DNA of 64,000 nt from Legionella longbeachae (GCF_004283175.1 NZ_RXNW01000009.1:142067-206066), one strand, 5' to 3'. Shown: positions 54,147 through 63,774, counted from the stretch's first letter. Notes: generated from the sequence alone by a model not told the origin. Numbers and translations are program-made.

Positions 54147-55667
54147 CTATGTTTGTTTGGGTGTGATTTTAATAATGTTGGGTATAGATGAAGCATAAGT
54201 ACAGGCATAATCTAAAATCCCTTTAGATTCAGCATGCACGCGATACAACAATTGTCCTTTTTCTATTTGAGTATTTAATTTTGCATAAAATTCAATGCCT
54301 GCGGCAGGCTCATAAGGAGCTCCTGCCAATTTTGCAATTTTAGCTAGATTTCTATTATCAATTTCGGTAATAAGCCCATTTTGTGTCGCAATAATATCCC
54401 GTGTAAATGATGCAGTAGAGGGGATTTTAAAACCACCTTGAGCTTCGCAAATTGCCAGAAACTTTTTTAGAGCAGTGCCACTTTCCAGTAATTTTACTGC
54501 TAACTCTGTAGCCTCCTGATGCGATATTTTTTTTCCCAATTCAAGCAAGATGGCAGCAAGTGTAATGGCTTTATTTTTTAAATCGATAGGGGCATCTTTA
54601 TTATTATGTAGCACGGACAAAATATCTTTTGCTTCTAATGCAGGGCCAATACCTATGCCAAGAGGTTGGTTGCCATTTGTTTTTAAAGTAATAACCTGGA
54701 GGTTGAGGGCTTTACCTACTAGAGAAAAATAATTTTGATATTTGAAAAATTCAAGTTCGGAACGAATTTTTGCTGTTGGCCCAACGGGTACATCTATAAG
54801 CACATGTGTTGCGCCCACTGCAATTTTTTTAGAAAGAACGGAAGCTATCATTTGTCCCATGGGGTCAATATCCAGCACCCTTTCTACTCGAATAATAATA
54901 TCATCTGCTGGACTTAAACCTAATGCCCCTCCCCAAACCATGCAACCACCTTCACGTGCAACTATCTTGCGGATTTTAGAAAGAGGTAGATTTACTGCGG
55001 TCATCGTTTCTATCGTATCAACAGTTCCTGCAGGAGATGTGATTGCCCGTGATGAAGTTTTGGGAATAATGAGGCCAGCTGCAGCCACAATTGCTACAAC
55101 AATAGGAGTAGTTCTATTGCCTGGAATACCACCAACGCTGTGTTTATCAAGGATAATTGGATGGTTCCAATGCAATTGCTCGCCTGTATTTACCATAGAT
55201 TGGGTAAGGTAAATAATTTCGTCAATGCTTAGGTTGTCATGACCACAAGCAGTAATAAAACTTGATAAATGAATATCGGAATATTTACCTGCTACTATGT
55301 CACTGATAATTTCATAAAACTGAGGTGCGGTTAATGTATTACCATATATTTTAGAGCGTACGTAGTCTATAGACTTAACGGGAAGCAGGTGAGAGATATT
55401 AATATATTCACCTTCTTTGGCGTTGAGTTGTTCCCAGGCACTTTCGGAAAGACTGGCTTCGGAGTCTTGCAATATCTCAGAGTGAATAATATTCATGGTT
55501 GCAATGATCGATTTTTTATTTAACCGAACGATAACTCGAGCCTGTGTTTCAAAACCCTCTGAAATACAAATAAAACAGTCTGAACGTATAAAAAGAATAA
55601 ATTCCTGTTTTGTATCAATCCCTAATTTAACTAACTTTAACTTATTGGATTTCTTGGGCTTATTCAT
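54147..55667 (-). CDS. Thymidine/AMP phosphorylase family protein
   Basis: The protein is 506 aa, about 70 longer than E. coli DeoA because of an N-terminal beta domain (residues 1-85), the size and layout of archaeal AMP phosphorylases. Family marks are 'VDKHSVGGIPGNRTTPIVVA', 'TSSRAITSPAGTVDTIETMT', 'CMVWGGALGLSPADDIIIRV' and the C-terminal 'AGAPYEPAAGIEFYAKLNTQ'. The reaction is phosphorolysis of a nucleoside or nucleoside monophosphate. With a PRPP synthetase next to it, nucleotide salvage through ribose bisphosphate is plausible. It overlaps the MBL-fold gene by 4 bp. Confidence 0.88.
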   Translation of the reverse strand: MNKPKKSNKLKLVKLGIDTKQEFILFIRSDCFICISEGFETQARVIVRLNKKSIIATMNIIHSEILQDSEASLSESAWEQLNAKEGEYINISHLLPVKSIDYVRSKIYGNTLTAPQFYEIISDIVAGKYSDIHLSSFITACGHDNLSIDEIIYLTQSMVNTGEQLHWNHPIILDKHSVGGIPGNRTTPIVVAIVAAAGLIIPKTSSRAITSPAGTVDTIETMTAVNLPLSKIRKIVAREGGCMVWGGALGLSPADDIIIRVERVLDIDPMGQMIASVLSKKIAVGATHVLIDVPVGPTAKIRSELEFFKYQNYFSLVGKALNLQVITLKTNGNQPLGIGIGPALEAKDILSVLHNNKDAPIDLKNKAITLAAILLELGKKISHQEATELAVKLLESGTALKKFLAICEAQGGFKIPSTASFTRDIIATQNGLITEIDNRNLAKIAKLAGAPYEPAAGIEFYAKLNTQIEKGQLLYRVHAESKGILDYACTYASSIPNIIKITPKQT

Positions 55668-57094
55668 TTTAACTTTTCTTGATCTAAATAGTTAGGAATC
55701 ACACAGTTCCAATGAAATTTTTGCTCTATTTTAACCTTAAGAGATTCGGAAGATTCTTTTTCACCATGGGTGATAAAAACTTTTCTGGGTGCATTTTTTA
55801 AATGGGCTAACCAAGCCAGTATCTCAGTATAATCTGCATGTGCAGACATATTTTCCATCTGAATTACCTCAGATTGAATTGGAACCATTTGCCCAAACAT
55901 CTTTATTTCCTTTTCACCACGGATCATTCGATCACCACGGGTTCCCCCTGCCTGGAAACCACTAAACAGGATTGTATTTCTAGGGTTTGGGGCAAAATTT
56001 CGTATATGATGTACCACTCGACCTCCTGTGGCCATTCCACTTGCAGAGATTAAGATCATGGGCATTTTTTGATGGCTCAATGCAATCGATTCTTCTGTAG
56101 TACGAACGTAGCGTGCAATACCACAAAGCGCTGCACATTGCTGGGCAGTTAATCGATTTTCATTTGTATGACGGGAAAATAGTTCTGTTGCATTAGTAGC
56201 CATGGGACTGTCCACAATAACAGGAATATCCGCAATTATTTTTTTTGATTTTAATTGTTGAATGTAATACAACAAAGATTGAGTACGACCAACCGTAAAA
56301 GCAGGGATTAAAACAATACCGCCACGTTTCACTGTACGGTTAATTACTTCTCCAAGTTGTTTCTCTGGATCCGTTTTATCATGTGAACGGTTGCCATAGG
56401 TTGACTCAACAACTAAATAACTGGACTCTATGGGTGCTTGAGGTGGATTCATAATAGGATCCTGAGTACGACCAAGATCTCCTGAAAAAAGTACAGATAT
56501 ATTATGATGACAAATCTGGATAAATGATGCGCCAAGAATATGGCCTGCATAATGAAAGCTTGCATAAAAATCTTTATGTATTTTAAATGGTTTGTTTAAG
56601 TCTGTGGGCTGAAAATAGTTCAGTGAGCGTTCAGCATCCTCTCGAGTGTATAAAGGAAGGGCTGGATGATGCTTTGAGTAGTTTTTTTTATTTGCATAAT
56701 TAGCTTCTTCCTCATGAAGATGGCCGCTATCGGGTAATAGAATTTTACACAGATCATAGGTTCCCTCGGTACAAATTATTTTTCCACGGAACCCATTTCT
56801 TACCAGTAAGGGAATATATCCACTATGATCAATATGAGCATGGGTAAGCAAAACATAATTAATATTTTGAGGATTAACAGGTAAAGAAGCCCAATTTCGC
56901 AATCGAAGTTCTTTATAACCTTGAAAAAGGCCACAATCAACAAGAATTTTCATATTTTCGGTTTGTACTAAATATTTCGAACCCGTAACTGTTTGAGTGG
57001 CACCTAAGAATTGTACTTCCATGAATCCATCCTTTGCTTTATTTATACTATTTATTATAGGAAAATCGATGAGCATATTGCTATATGCATGCAT
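55664..57094 (-). CDS. MBL-fold RNA metallo-hydrolase with beta-CASP domain
   Basis: The protein is 476 aa. The metallo-beta-lactamase core carries 'LLTHAHIDHSGYIPLLVRNG' (HxHxDH) and 'ILGASFIQICHHNISVLFSG', then 'DLGRTQDP'. The beta-CASP insertion has 'VVESTYGNRSHDKTDP' and 'FTVGRTQSLLYYIQQL'. The C-terminal RMMBL segment contains 'NMSAHADYTEILAWLAHL' and 'VFITHGEKESSESLKVKIEQ'. This is the family of Ysh1/CPSF-73-like nucleases found in bacteria, predicted to cut RNA. It is the first of three tightly linked genes with phosphorylase and PRPP synthetase, so it may feed RNA breakdown products into salvage. A 15-residue upstream extension could be cut back to the Met at 'FMEVQFLGATQTVTGS'. Confidence 0.9.
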   Translation of the reverse strand: MHAYSNMLIDFPIINSINKAKDGFMEVQFLGATQTVTGSKYLVQTENMKILVDCGLFQGYKELRLRNWASLPVNPQNINYVLLTHAHIDHSGYIPLLVRNGFRGKIICTEGTYDLCKILLPDSGHLHEEEANYANKKNYSKHHPALPLYTREDAERSLNYFQPTDLNKPFKIHKDFYASFHYAGHILGASFIQICHHNISVLFSGDLGRTQDPIMNPPQAPIESSYLVVESTYGNRSHDKTDPEKQLGEVINRTVKRGGIVLIPAFTVGRTQSLLYYIQQLKSKKIIADIPVIVDSPMATNATELFSRHTNENRLTAQQCAALCGIARYVRTTEESIALSHQKMPMILISASGMATGGRVVHHIRNFAPNPRNTILFSGFQAGGTRGDRMIRGEKEIKMFGQMVPIQSEVIQMENMSAHADYTEILAWLAHLKNAPRKVFITHGEKESSESLKVKIEQKFHWNCVIPNYLDQEKLK

Positions 57095-57105
57095 CTTTTT
57101 TCACT

Positions 57106-59160
57106 TTAACAACGCCATACACCGTCCCAATGATCAGGTGGGTTATGAGCTAAAACTCGACAACGCTCAATATAGATGGAAGCTAATTGATCGCCTGGAT
57201 AAGCAGGGGTAATTGCCATAAATGCTTCTATGCTTTTATGCCATAAGCCTTTTTGATATAGTGAAAATGCTTGAGTAAATTCTTGTTTGTGTCGCTCAAG
57301 ATTTCCAAGGTTTTGAGCAGTGATTAGCTCATAAATTGCAATGCTTTCCTGTTTACCGCGAACAGCAACTTCATCTAAAAAGCGAAAAGGAAATTTATCT
57401 GATACTTGATTGAATGTTGCATCGCTAACAATAATTTGCGTATTATAATTCTTGTTTATTGATTCCAAACGACTTGCTGAATTCACTGTATCACCTAAGG
57501 CAGTATAGCTAAGTCTGTCTTCAGAACCTACATTACCGACAATAGCCTCCCCAGTGTGAATGCCAATTCTAATGTTAAATTCGGGAAATCCCTCTTGTTT
57601 ATGTTTTATATTCAGCTTTTTAAGGCGTAAATTCATTACCCTGGCTGTTTCACAAGCATGAAACGCATGTTCCTCATCTTTTGTGGGGGCATTCCATATG
57701 GCCATAACTGCGTCACCGATGTATTTATCCAGTGTACCTTCGTGTTGAATTACCGCTTCTGTCATAGACTGAAAATAATCAGATAAATAAGTCATTAGTT
57801 TTTGCGGGGGTGTTGATTCTGAAATGGTTGTAAAGTTTTTGATGTCTGAAAATAAAATAGAAATGGTTTGATTTTGACCGCCAACACGAGCAATTTTTCC
57901 CGTATGTACTAATTTTTTAACTAAAGAATGAGGAACATAACGCTGAAAGGAAGTTAAACTCGAACGTAGGGTAGATAATGCCTTATCCAAATAACTGATT
58001 TCTTTAATTATAGTCTTTAGTGGTGACTTGGATTTAAGATTAAACATGGTGATTTTTTTTGATTCTTCGGCTAATTGAATGATGGGATTTGATATTTTCT
58101 GGGAGACAAAGCGAACCAGGATTGCTCCAATAAATAAAACTAATACAGTTAATAAAATGTAGCCCTTACTTAAATTTTTTAGTGGTTTTATCACATCATT
58201 TTCAGGAGTAATAATTAAAATATGCCAAGGTTCTATTCCTAATTTGTTGAATATCGGTTGATATGAGAAAAAATATTTTTGATTTCCATTTACATAGGAT
58301 TGTATTTTTGAGTAAAAATGTTCATCGAGTATATTGGGTGGAATATTAAGTTTTTTTAGTAACTCGGGATCTAACTTTTTTCCTAAAATATTTTCTGCAA
58401 TCCGTGGATCATGAAAAGCAATGATATTTGAATTGTTGTTAATGACAAAAATCATTGTATTTTTCGTGAGCTCCAGCTCTTTTATAAATTGTTGGAGGTG
58501 ATTGATGGTCAAAGCGATTGCAACAACACCTTTTAGATTATTATTTTTATCATATATCGGAGCAGCAACAGCAACACCGGGTTTTTTACCAAACAAATAA
58601 AATTTATATGTGTTGGTCCATATTGGTTTTTTGTTGCGCACAACTTCTTGGTACCAAGGACGGTTCCTTGGATCATAGGGAATAGTTGTCGATTTTTTTT
58701 TAATTATTTTTCCTTGATTATCCAGCTCATAACGAATGTTTACAAAAGGAGGTTTAGAGTTCACAGTGTGGATTAATTGTAATCCTCTTTTTTCTTCTCT
58801 ATTTATATTAAAGAAATCACCATTTGCTGCCCCATAGTGGATCATGAACATGTTTGGGTTACCCTGGATTGTTTCGAATAGAAATTGCTCAAATAACTTC
58901 TCTTTATCAGAGTTGATAATGTCATTCCTGATCGCATTTCTTATTTCAATTAAATTATGGTTTAAGGGATCTAAATAAGCTTGAAATCGCTCACTCACGT
59001 ATAAAGATGTTTTTGCAATTAAATCCTTTGCACTATTATTAAGAAGCTTATTGAAAGCGAGATAATTAATACCAATAATAGTAAAGCCAATCAGACTTAA
59101 CAAAAACACAAATAAGGCCATAATACTAATGTGTATGCTAATTTTAAAATTGCGAGCCAT
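57106..59160 (-). CDS. Membrane adenylate cyclase with dCache sensor
   Basis: The protein is 684 aa from the ATG at 59160; a TTG at 59205 is in frame but poorly supported. Two membrane segments (about 10-35 and 335-355) flank a periplasmic dCache domain with 'IPYDPRNRPWYQEVVRNKKP' and 'VAVAAPIYDKNNNLKGVVAI'. A HAMP-like linker follows. The class III cyclase domain (about 430-620) has metal-binding Asp in 'SILFSDIKNFTTIS' and 'KYIGDAVMAIWNAP', the Lys (in 'GTLDKYIGD') that selects adenine, and 'YTALGDTVNSASRLESINK'. An about 50-residue helical tail follows the cyclase. cAMP signalling in answer to a small extracellular ligand is expected. Confidence 0.9.
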   Translation of the reverse strand: MARNFKISIHISIMALFVFLLSLIGFTIIGINYLAFNKLLNNSAKDLIAKTSLYVSERFQAYLDPLNHNLIEIRNAIRNDIINSDKEKLFEQFLFETIQGNPNMFMIHYGAANGDFFNINREEKRGLQLIHTVNSKPPFVNIRYELDNQGKIIKKKSTTIPYDPRNRPWYQEVVRNKKPIWTNTYKFYLFGKKPGVAVAAPIYDKNNNLKGVVAIALTINHLQQFIKELELTKNTMIFVINNNSNIIAFHDPRIAENILGKKLDPELLKKLNIPPNILDEHFYSKIQSYVNGNQKYFFSYQPIFNKLGIEPWHILIITPENDVIKPLKNLSKGYILLTVLVLFIGAILVRFVSQKISNPIIQLAEESKKITMFNLKSKSPLKTIIKEISYLDKALSTLRSSLTSFQRYVPHSLVKKLVHTGKIARVGGQNQTISILFSDIKNFTTISESTPPQKLMTYLSDYFQSMTEAVIQHEGTLDKYIGDAVMAIWNAPTKDEEHAFHACETARVMNLRLKKLNIKHKQEGFPEFNIRIGIHTGEAIVGNVGSEDRLSYTALGDTVNSASRLESINKNYNTQIIVSDATFNQVSDKFPFRFLDEVAVRGKQESIAIYELITAQNLGNLERHKQEFTQAFSLYQKGLWHKSIEAFMAITPAYPGDQLASIYIERCRVLAHNPPDHWDGVWRC

Positions 59161-59313
59161 TAATTTATCACTTATAGTTAAGCAGTTCGAAAAAAATGTT
59201 GTCAATTGTCTATATGTTTTTATAGCAGAAATATTCAGTTACTATAAAAATATCTATGTAAAAAACGAAATAAGTTCGAACGGTTGGGTCACTACTACAA
59301 GGGTATTTAATTT

Positions 59314-59970
59314 ATGAGTAATACAGAAATAATTGTTTCCCCAACAATAGGTGTTTACCTTGGATCAAGCATGGGAAATAATCCAGCTTTTAAAGAAGCC
59401 GTTGTCTCTTTAGGAACAGGAATTGCCAAACTAGGACATACAGTGGTGTATGGTGGAGGAGGAACTGGCTTAATGGGGCTTCTTGCTAAAACGGTTAAAT
59501 CTTATGGTGGAACTGTTATTGGAATAACTACTGAATACCTTGCTAAAATTGAGACACCAAGCGAGTTTCTGGATGAATTACATATAGTGAGCTCCATGTA
59601 TGAACGAAAACGTTTAATTCATGAAAAATCATCGCAGTTGATAGCGATGCCCGGAGGGATTGGTACATTTGATGAGCTTTTCGAAACCTGGTGTGCTATC
59701 AAAATAGGAGTTATTAAAAAATCGTTTGGACTGATTAATATAGGAGGATATTTTAATCCAATGCTTCAATTTATTTCTTCTTGTAGTAGTTATGAATTAT
59801 TAAACGAACAAGATACTAAAATTCCAGCTGTCTATAATGAGGTTTCATCCTTTTTAAACTATTTAAAAAAAGAGCCGCAAGCTATCGCTTTCGAAATCTA
59901 TTCCAATATAAATCCCGGTAATGTTAAAAATAGAGGTAAACATTCAATTGAAACCAATGAAATTGGCTAA
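59314..59970 (+). CDS. LOG family protein (cytokinin nucleoside monophosphate phosphoribohydrolase-like)
   Basis: The protein is 218 aa. Marks are 'IGVYLGSSMGNNPAFKEAVV', 'HTVVYGGGGTGLMGLLAKTV', 'MYERKRLIHEKSSQLIAMPG' and 'PGGIGTFDELFETW' (PGGxGTxxE). This family splits N6-modified AMP or AMP into base and ribose-5-phosphate. The last 30 residues ('NPGNVKNRGKHSIETNEIG') extend past the normal end and look unstructured. It is divergent from the cyclase gene. Confidence 0.92.
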   Translation: MSNTEIIVSPTIGVYLGSSMGNNPAFKEAVVSLGTGIAKLGHTVVYGGGGTGLMGLLAKTVKSYGGTVIGITTEYLAKIETPSEFLDELHIVSSMYERKRLIHEKSSQLIAMPGGIGTFDELFETWCAIKIGVIKKSFGLINIGGYFNPMLQFISSCSSYELLNEQDTKIPAVYNEVSSFLNYLKKEPQAIAFEIYSNINPGNVKNRGKHSIETNEIG

Positions 59971-60398
59971 AATTTTTCGTTATAGCACAAGTTGCGAAGT
60001 ACTTACTCATTCAAGCTATTCTGCTAAGGAACACTGACAATATTTTTCAAAATTAGTTCATGTCAAGACTGTTTTTTTTATTTTTGTTTGTTTAGAATGT
60101 CGGCTTCTGCATTGTCCTCATACATCAAATTCTGTGGATAATTTTTTCAACCTAATTTTAAATCAACTTTAAAAAATTCTTAATATCCTGATTTTATCAA
60201 TGTTTTATGAACTATAGATATAAGCTACATTTCTAATGTTATACACATTTTCTGTGGATAAGTCTGTTTATAGATTGTCAAACTCCTTGTGATATTTAGC
60301 AGTTTAAGAGATGCTGTATCATTTTGCAGTGTGTCTTTTTTGATATGCTATACTAGCAGGTTACGAGTTAGGTTAAGCATAATGAACTATAAATCAAA
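59971..60398. other. AT-rich intergenic region with three DnaA-box-like sites
   Basis: The 428-bp gap is very AT-rich and carries TGTGGATAA at 60133-60141, TTATACACA at 60239-60247 and TGTGGATAA at 60253-60261. The first and third are perfect complements of the DnaA box TTATCCACA; the second is a one-mismatch form. The last two face each other 5 bp apart. A run of A/T-only sequence separates the sites. Such a layout suggests DnaA binding (an origin, a datA-like titration site or DnaA-controlled promoter), but no dnaA, dnaN or gidA gene is near. Confidence 0.5.
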
Positions 60399-60845
60399 AT
60401 GGATACTGATATGACAATTTTTATTAAAAAGGTCTCTTCTGAGGAGGATATTAAAAAATGTCTGGAAATTCGCTTTAAAGTGTTTGTTGAAGGCCAGGAT
60501 GTTCCTCTACATGAGGAGGTGGATGGAAAAGATGCAGAGAGTGAACACTACCTTTTATTGTACAATGAGTATCCATCTGGAACTGTTCGGGTGAGGTATG
60601 TAGAGGATTTTGCTAAAATTGAGCGAGTAGCTATATTGGATGAATATCAAGGAAAAGGATTAGGGGTTGCACTCATGCGCTTTATATTGTCTGATCTTCA
60701 GCAACGTACATGGATAAAAAAAATCAAATTAAGTTCACAAACTTATGCAATCCCATTTTATGAAAAATTAGGTTTTCTGATATGCAGTAATGAATACATG
60801 GATGCCGGGATTCCCCATAAAGACATGCAATTATTTTTTGAGTGA
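60399..60845 (+). CDS. GNAT family N-acetyltransferase (ElaA/YjcF-like)
   Basis: The protein is 148 aa, a single GNAT domain. 'IRFKVFVEGQDVPLHEEVDG' is the start typical of the ElaA/YjcF group, and the acetyl-CoA loop is in 'VAILDEYQGKGLGVALMRFI' (Q-G-K-G-L-G). The end 'PFYEKLGFLICSNEYMDAGI' and 'PHKDM' closes the domain. The Met at 60411 is an alternative start. The substrate is unknown. It is the last gene before the IS66 element. Confidence 0.88.
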   Translation: MDTDMTIFIKKVSSEEDIKKCLEIRFKVFVEGQDVPLHEEVDGKDAESEHYLLLYNEYPSGTVRVRYVEDFAKIERVAILDEYQGKGLGVALMRFILSDLQQRTWIKKIKLSSQTYAIPFYEKLGFLICSNEYMDAGIPHKDMQLFFE

Positions 60846-61110
60846 ATTGATTAAAGGAAGCAAAGAATTTCAACTTATTTATTTTAAGCTTGGTCTTGGT
60901 TAGGGTTTCCTGGCTTGATTCATCCGACAATAAGAAATTCATATGCGAATTTTAGACTGTAACTAAATCCTATTTTACAGCCCAAAGTGTTTTTGGGGAG
61001 TAAGCATGCAATCCCTATTGCCGTTCCAAAATTGGTTTTCGGCAAGGGTGCATGACTGAAGATATGTTGGTTGTTTAGTTATAGCCTCAATGATTTTAGG
61101 AGGCGATTTA

Positions 61111-61502
61111 ATGATAAATGGTACAAATAAATTAGACACGGTCAAACAAGCCTTTAGACACTGGCGAGCCACACGAACAAAGCGGGAGCAAATTCCAGAC
61201 AAGTTATGGGAGCAAGTCAAGGGATTATTGGGTGATTATACTCCTTCGAAAATCGGCAGTCATTTAGGGATTAGTCCAATCCAAATCAGGAAAAAATTAA
61301 TGCCTGTACAGAATACTGGCTTGATACTGACTTGCAGTTTGTTGAGATAAAAGGAAAACCTACGAGGCTTGATTCAGAGTTTCTATCAAATAGCGGTGTA
61401 CCTTGTAGTGTTGAACTTCATCGTCCCTGTGGCAGTATACTGAAAATCAATGCAGTACCGATGAGTAGGGTATCAATGCTCATGCTGGATTTTCTGGGGT
61501 AA
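61111..61502 (+). pseudogene. tnpA: IS66 tnpA, frameshifted
   Basis: The ATG at 61111 has a strong AGGAGG 8 nt upstream. The first frame gives 'MINGTNKLDTVKQAFRHWRA' and a helix-turn-helix 'TPSKIGSHLGISPIQIRKKL'. At A6 (61291-61296) the sense jumps to the -1 frame: 'CTEYWLDTDLQFVEIKG', then 'VELHRPCGSILKINAVPMSR' to a stop at 61500-61502. Either a base was lost from the A run, or the run allows slippage; without the slip the protein ends after about 80 residues. The product helps transposition in IS66 elements. Confidence 0.72.
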
Positions 61503-61504
61503 CA

Positions 61505-61897
61505 ATGCTGCAGATTACCCCACAACATCGGTTGTTACTTGCTGTTGAACCCGTTGATTTTAGAAAAGGCATCGATGGCTTGAAAACCCTATGCCGAAAA
61601 AAGCTTCTTGATGACCCATTCAGCGGTACCGTATTTGTTTTTACCAATCGCATGCGAACTTCAGTGAAACTATTAGTGTATGATGCGAGTGGTTTTTGGC
61701 TCTGCCAGAAGCGGTTCAGTCGAGGCAAGCTGGCATGGTGCCCTAGTGGATTGAGTCCCTTCGTTGAATTACGCTCCAGTGAATTATTGATACTTCTTGC
61801 CCAAGGCCATCCCATAAAAGCAAGCCTTCCAGATGATTGGCGCTCTATTGCTTATGCGGCCAGTGATGATTCGAACAAAGCCTTGGTGGCCTCATAA
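61505..61897 (+). CDS. tnpB: IS66 TnpB
   Basis: The protein is 130 aa, an intact frame. The N-terminus 'LLLAVEPVDFRKGIDGLKTL' and the middle 'DPFSGTVFVFTNRMRTSVKL' and 'LVYDASGFWLCQKRFSRGKL' are the classical IS66 Orf2 pattern. TnpB proteins are needed for transposition but have no known enzyme domain. It starts 2 bp after tnpA. Its 3' end lies opposite the end of tnpC. Confidence 0.9.
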   Translation: MLQITPQHRLLLAVEPVDFRKGIDGLKTLCRKKLLDDPFSGTVFVFTNRMRTSVKLLVYDASGFWLCQKRFSRGKLAWCPSGLSPFVELRSSELLILLAQGHPIKASLPDDWRSIAYAASDDSNKALVAS

Positions 61898-63481
61898 TTC
61901 CAGGGAAGCCATGCTTTGGGCTTTTTAACAATTTGGTCTTTATAAATTTGCAGTGCCACCAAGTATTCAAAGGGGTTTATTCCTGCTAACTCACAGGTAT
62001 AAATAATGCTGGTGAGTACACTGCCTACCATAGCGCCATATTCGGTTTTATAAAACAGCCAGGTCTTACGTCCTCGGATAGGGATTTTTAATCCTCGTTC
62101 CAAGTCATTGTTGTGAATGGGCGCACCTAGAACTTGCAAAAAACGGGTGAGTTTTTCCCAATGCTTTAACATGTAGTTGATGGCCTTACCTAAGGACTCA
62201 TTAGGCTCGACTTGTTTAGATGTCAGAAGATTTTCCATATACGCCTTTGATTCCATCATCGCAGGTCTGGTGTGCTTTTGATGATAGATTAGACGCTGTT
62301 GTTCATCATGCCCAAGTTGTTTTGATTCCTCGTCCATCTTAAATGGAATTGAAAGCCACTTCATGATGGGCAGGCAATGTTCTGGGTAGAATGCCTGCAA
62401 CTCATCAAACTTACGAAAGCCATGAGACAAGCAGTTGCACACAATGGTGACATGGGTCTCTGGGATGTTATGACTTAGTGCATCACACATTTGGATGACC
62501 TTGTCATTATTCTTATGGCGCTTATTAAGAAGGAGCTCCATGTTTTCGCCAGAGTGACGTTGGCTGTTATAAAAGAGTGCTATTTTATGGGCGCCGTTTT
62601 GTGCCAATATTCCTGTGGTGTACATGCCAGTTCGTTTTTTATCAGGGTTTAGTCTGTTGTGACGAATAGTATCTACAATTCGAAGAACAGTATCATCATT
62701 GTGAATTAAAGAGCCATTAGCGGCGAGTATCTCTAATGCTGGGAATACTAATAACGCACAACCAGCTAATTCTTCCATGAGTTGCCATTGGGTAGAGGAG
62801 GGAATGAGAAAGCCAATGAGCAATTGAAAATATTCTTGTCGATGAAAAGGCATGGCCATGTAGTATTTTGTAAGGCTAGCATGGCTTTAAAACTTGGATG
62901 ATATTTTTCCTGGTGGACATGGGCTGGAATATTGGCGGAAAAGATCACATTGCATAAAGCACATCGCAGCTTCTCAATCCAATATTTATTAACGGAAGCT
63001 AAATTCTGTCCTTTGATATTAATGAGGATGCCGGGATTGATGGAATAAAGCCTGCCACCACAGTGACGTGGGCATAGTTGTCCAGCACTTAGAGACTCTA
63101 TGGTAATGGTGTGTTCCTGTGCATTGATGTAGGCGGTATGCGAAAGGCGTCCATGTCTTGTAGGTTCTTTGGGCTCATGGCTCTCATCATTTGAAGGGCT
63201 GGTTTCGGATTTTTCTGAATCGGCGTTATTCTCTTCTTCCTGGAGATTTGTCTTGTTGTTTCGTTGCCTTATCTCCTTTGCCAAAGATAAGACCTTTAAA
63301 TTGGATACGGTTATTTTATGCTCGACCAGTGCGCGCGGGATCCAGTAAGCCAGGTGAATACACCCAATGAAAAAGGTTTTGTTCCCTCTGGTAAGTTTGA
63401 TGAGTGTATTAATGCAATGATCTGATCAACGTCTTCGTGTGATTTTTCAATGACAATCGGTAGTTCTTTTGCTGGTGTCAT
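61852..63481 (-). pseudogene. tnpC: IS66 tnpC transposase, at least two frameshifts
   Basis: The ATG at 63481 opens 'MTPAKELPIVIEKSHEDVDQ' and continues in a new frame after the A run at 63370-63374 with 'HLAYWIPRALVEHKITVSNL'. A Zn-ribbon-like part, 'ESLSAGQLCPRHCGGRLYSI' with 'LRCALCNVIFSANIPAH', follows. A second shift near 62865 leads to the catalytic part: 'MAMPFHRQEYFQLLIGFLIP', 'IHNDDTVLRI' (catalytic Asp), 'CNCLSHGFRKFDELQAFYPE' (second Asp in IS66 is replaced or shifted here) and 'IHNNDLERGLKIPIRGRKTW' (Glu), ending 'WLPWNYEATKALFESSLAA'. The total length fits a normal TnpC of about 540 residues. Confidence 0.8.
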
Positions 63482-63651
63482 TTAGCAACCCTGCTCCTCT
63501 TAAGGGCAGCAAGGTTAGCTAGCAGGCGTAATAAAATTAATAGGTTGGGGCGAAAATAATGACTCAATGCTTATTTGCCGCAAATCTACAATCCGCCTCA
63601 TTCAACATCAATGTATGATGACTTACCGAGAACTTCAGTGAAATAAAAAGC

Positions 63652-63774
63652 AATAGAGGTATCTTAGCCTTATTGAGAACAAGGCCTGATAACCTGAGTG
63701 AAGAAATAAAGGCCAAAAGAGACGCCTTTTTAACTCAAAATCCGGCTATCGATGCAATCTATCAATTCAAATAA
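63652..63774 (+). pseudogene. ISL3-type transposase fragment
   Basis: Plus-strand reading gives 'RGILALLRTRPDNLSEEIKA' and 'KRDAFLTQNPAIDAIYQFK' before a stop. This resembles the linker region 'WALLKNPENLT..Q...L' and 'L...NL....AY.LKE' of ISL3 (IS204/IS1001) transposases, just before their C-terminal domain. Only about 40 codons remain. Confidence 0.5.

Larger units (their letters stand above)
61090..63481. mobile_element. IS66-family insertion element, disrupted, with convergent gene order
   Basis: The element holds tnpA and tnpB on the plus strand and tnpC on the minus strand, meeting tail to tail with a 46-bp overlap. In the usual IS66 layout all three are read in one direction. tnpA carries one frameshift and tnpC at least two, so the element cannot move by itself. 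I could not identify terminal inverted repeats or a target duplication; the outer limits given are those of the genes. Confidence 0.75.

Noticed and set aside
54742-55212. 156-codon plus-strand frame inside the phosphorylase gene
   Set aside because: It is antisense to a clear conserved gene and its sequence is Ile/Thr/Pro-biased, as expected for a shadow.
63540-63600. Similarity of TTGGGG...TTTGCCG here to a stretch near 61000 as IS66 ends
   Set aside because: Only short scattered matches in direct orientation; not enough to call terminal repeats.
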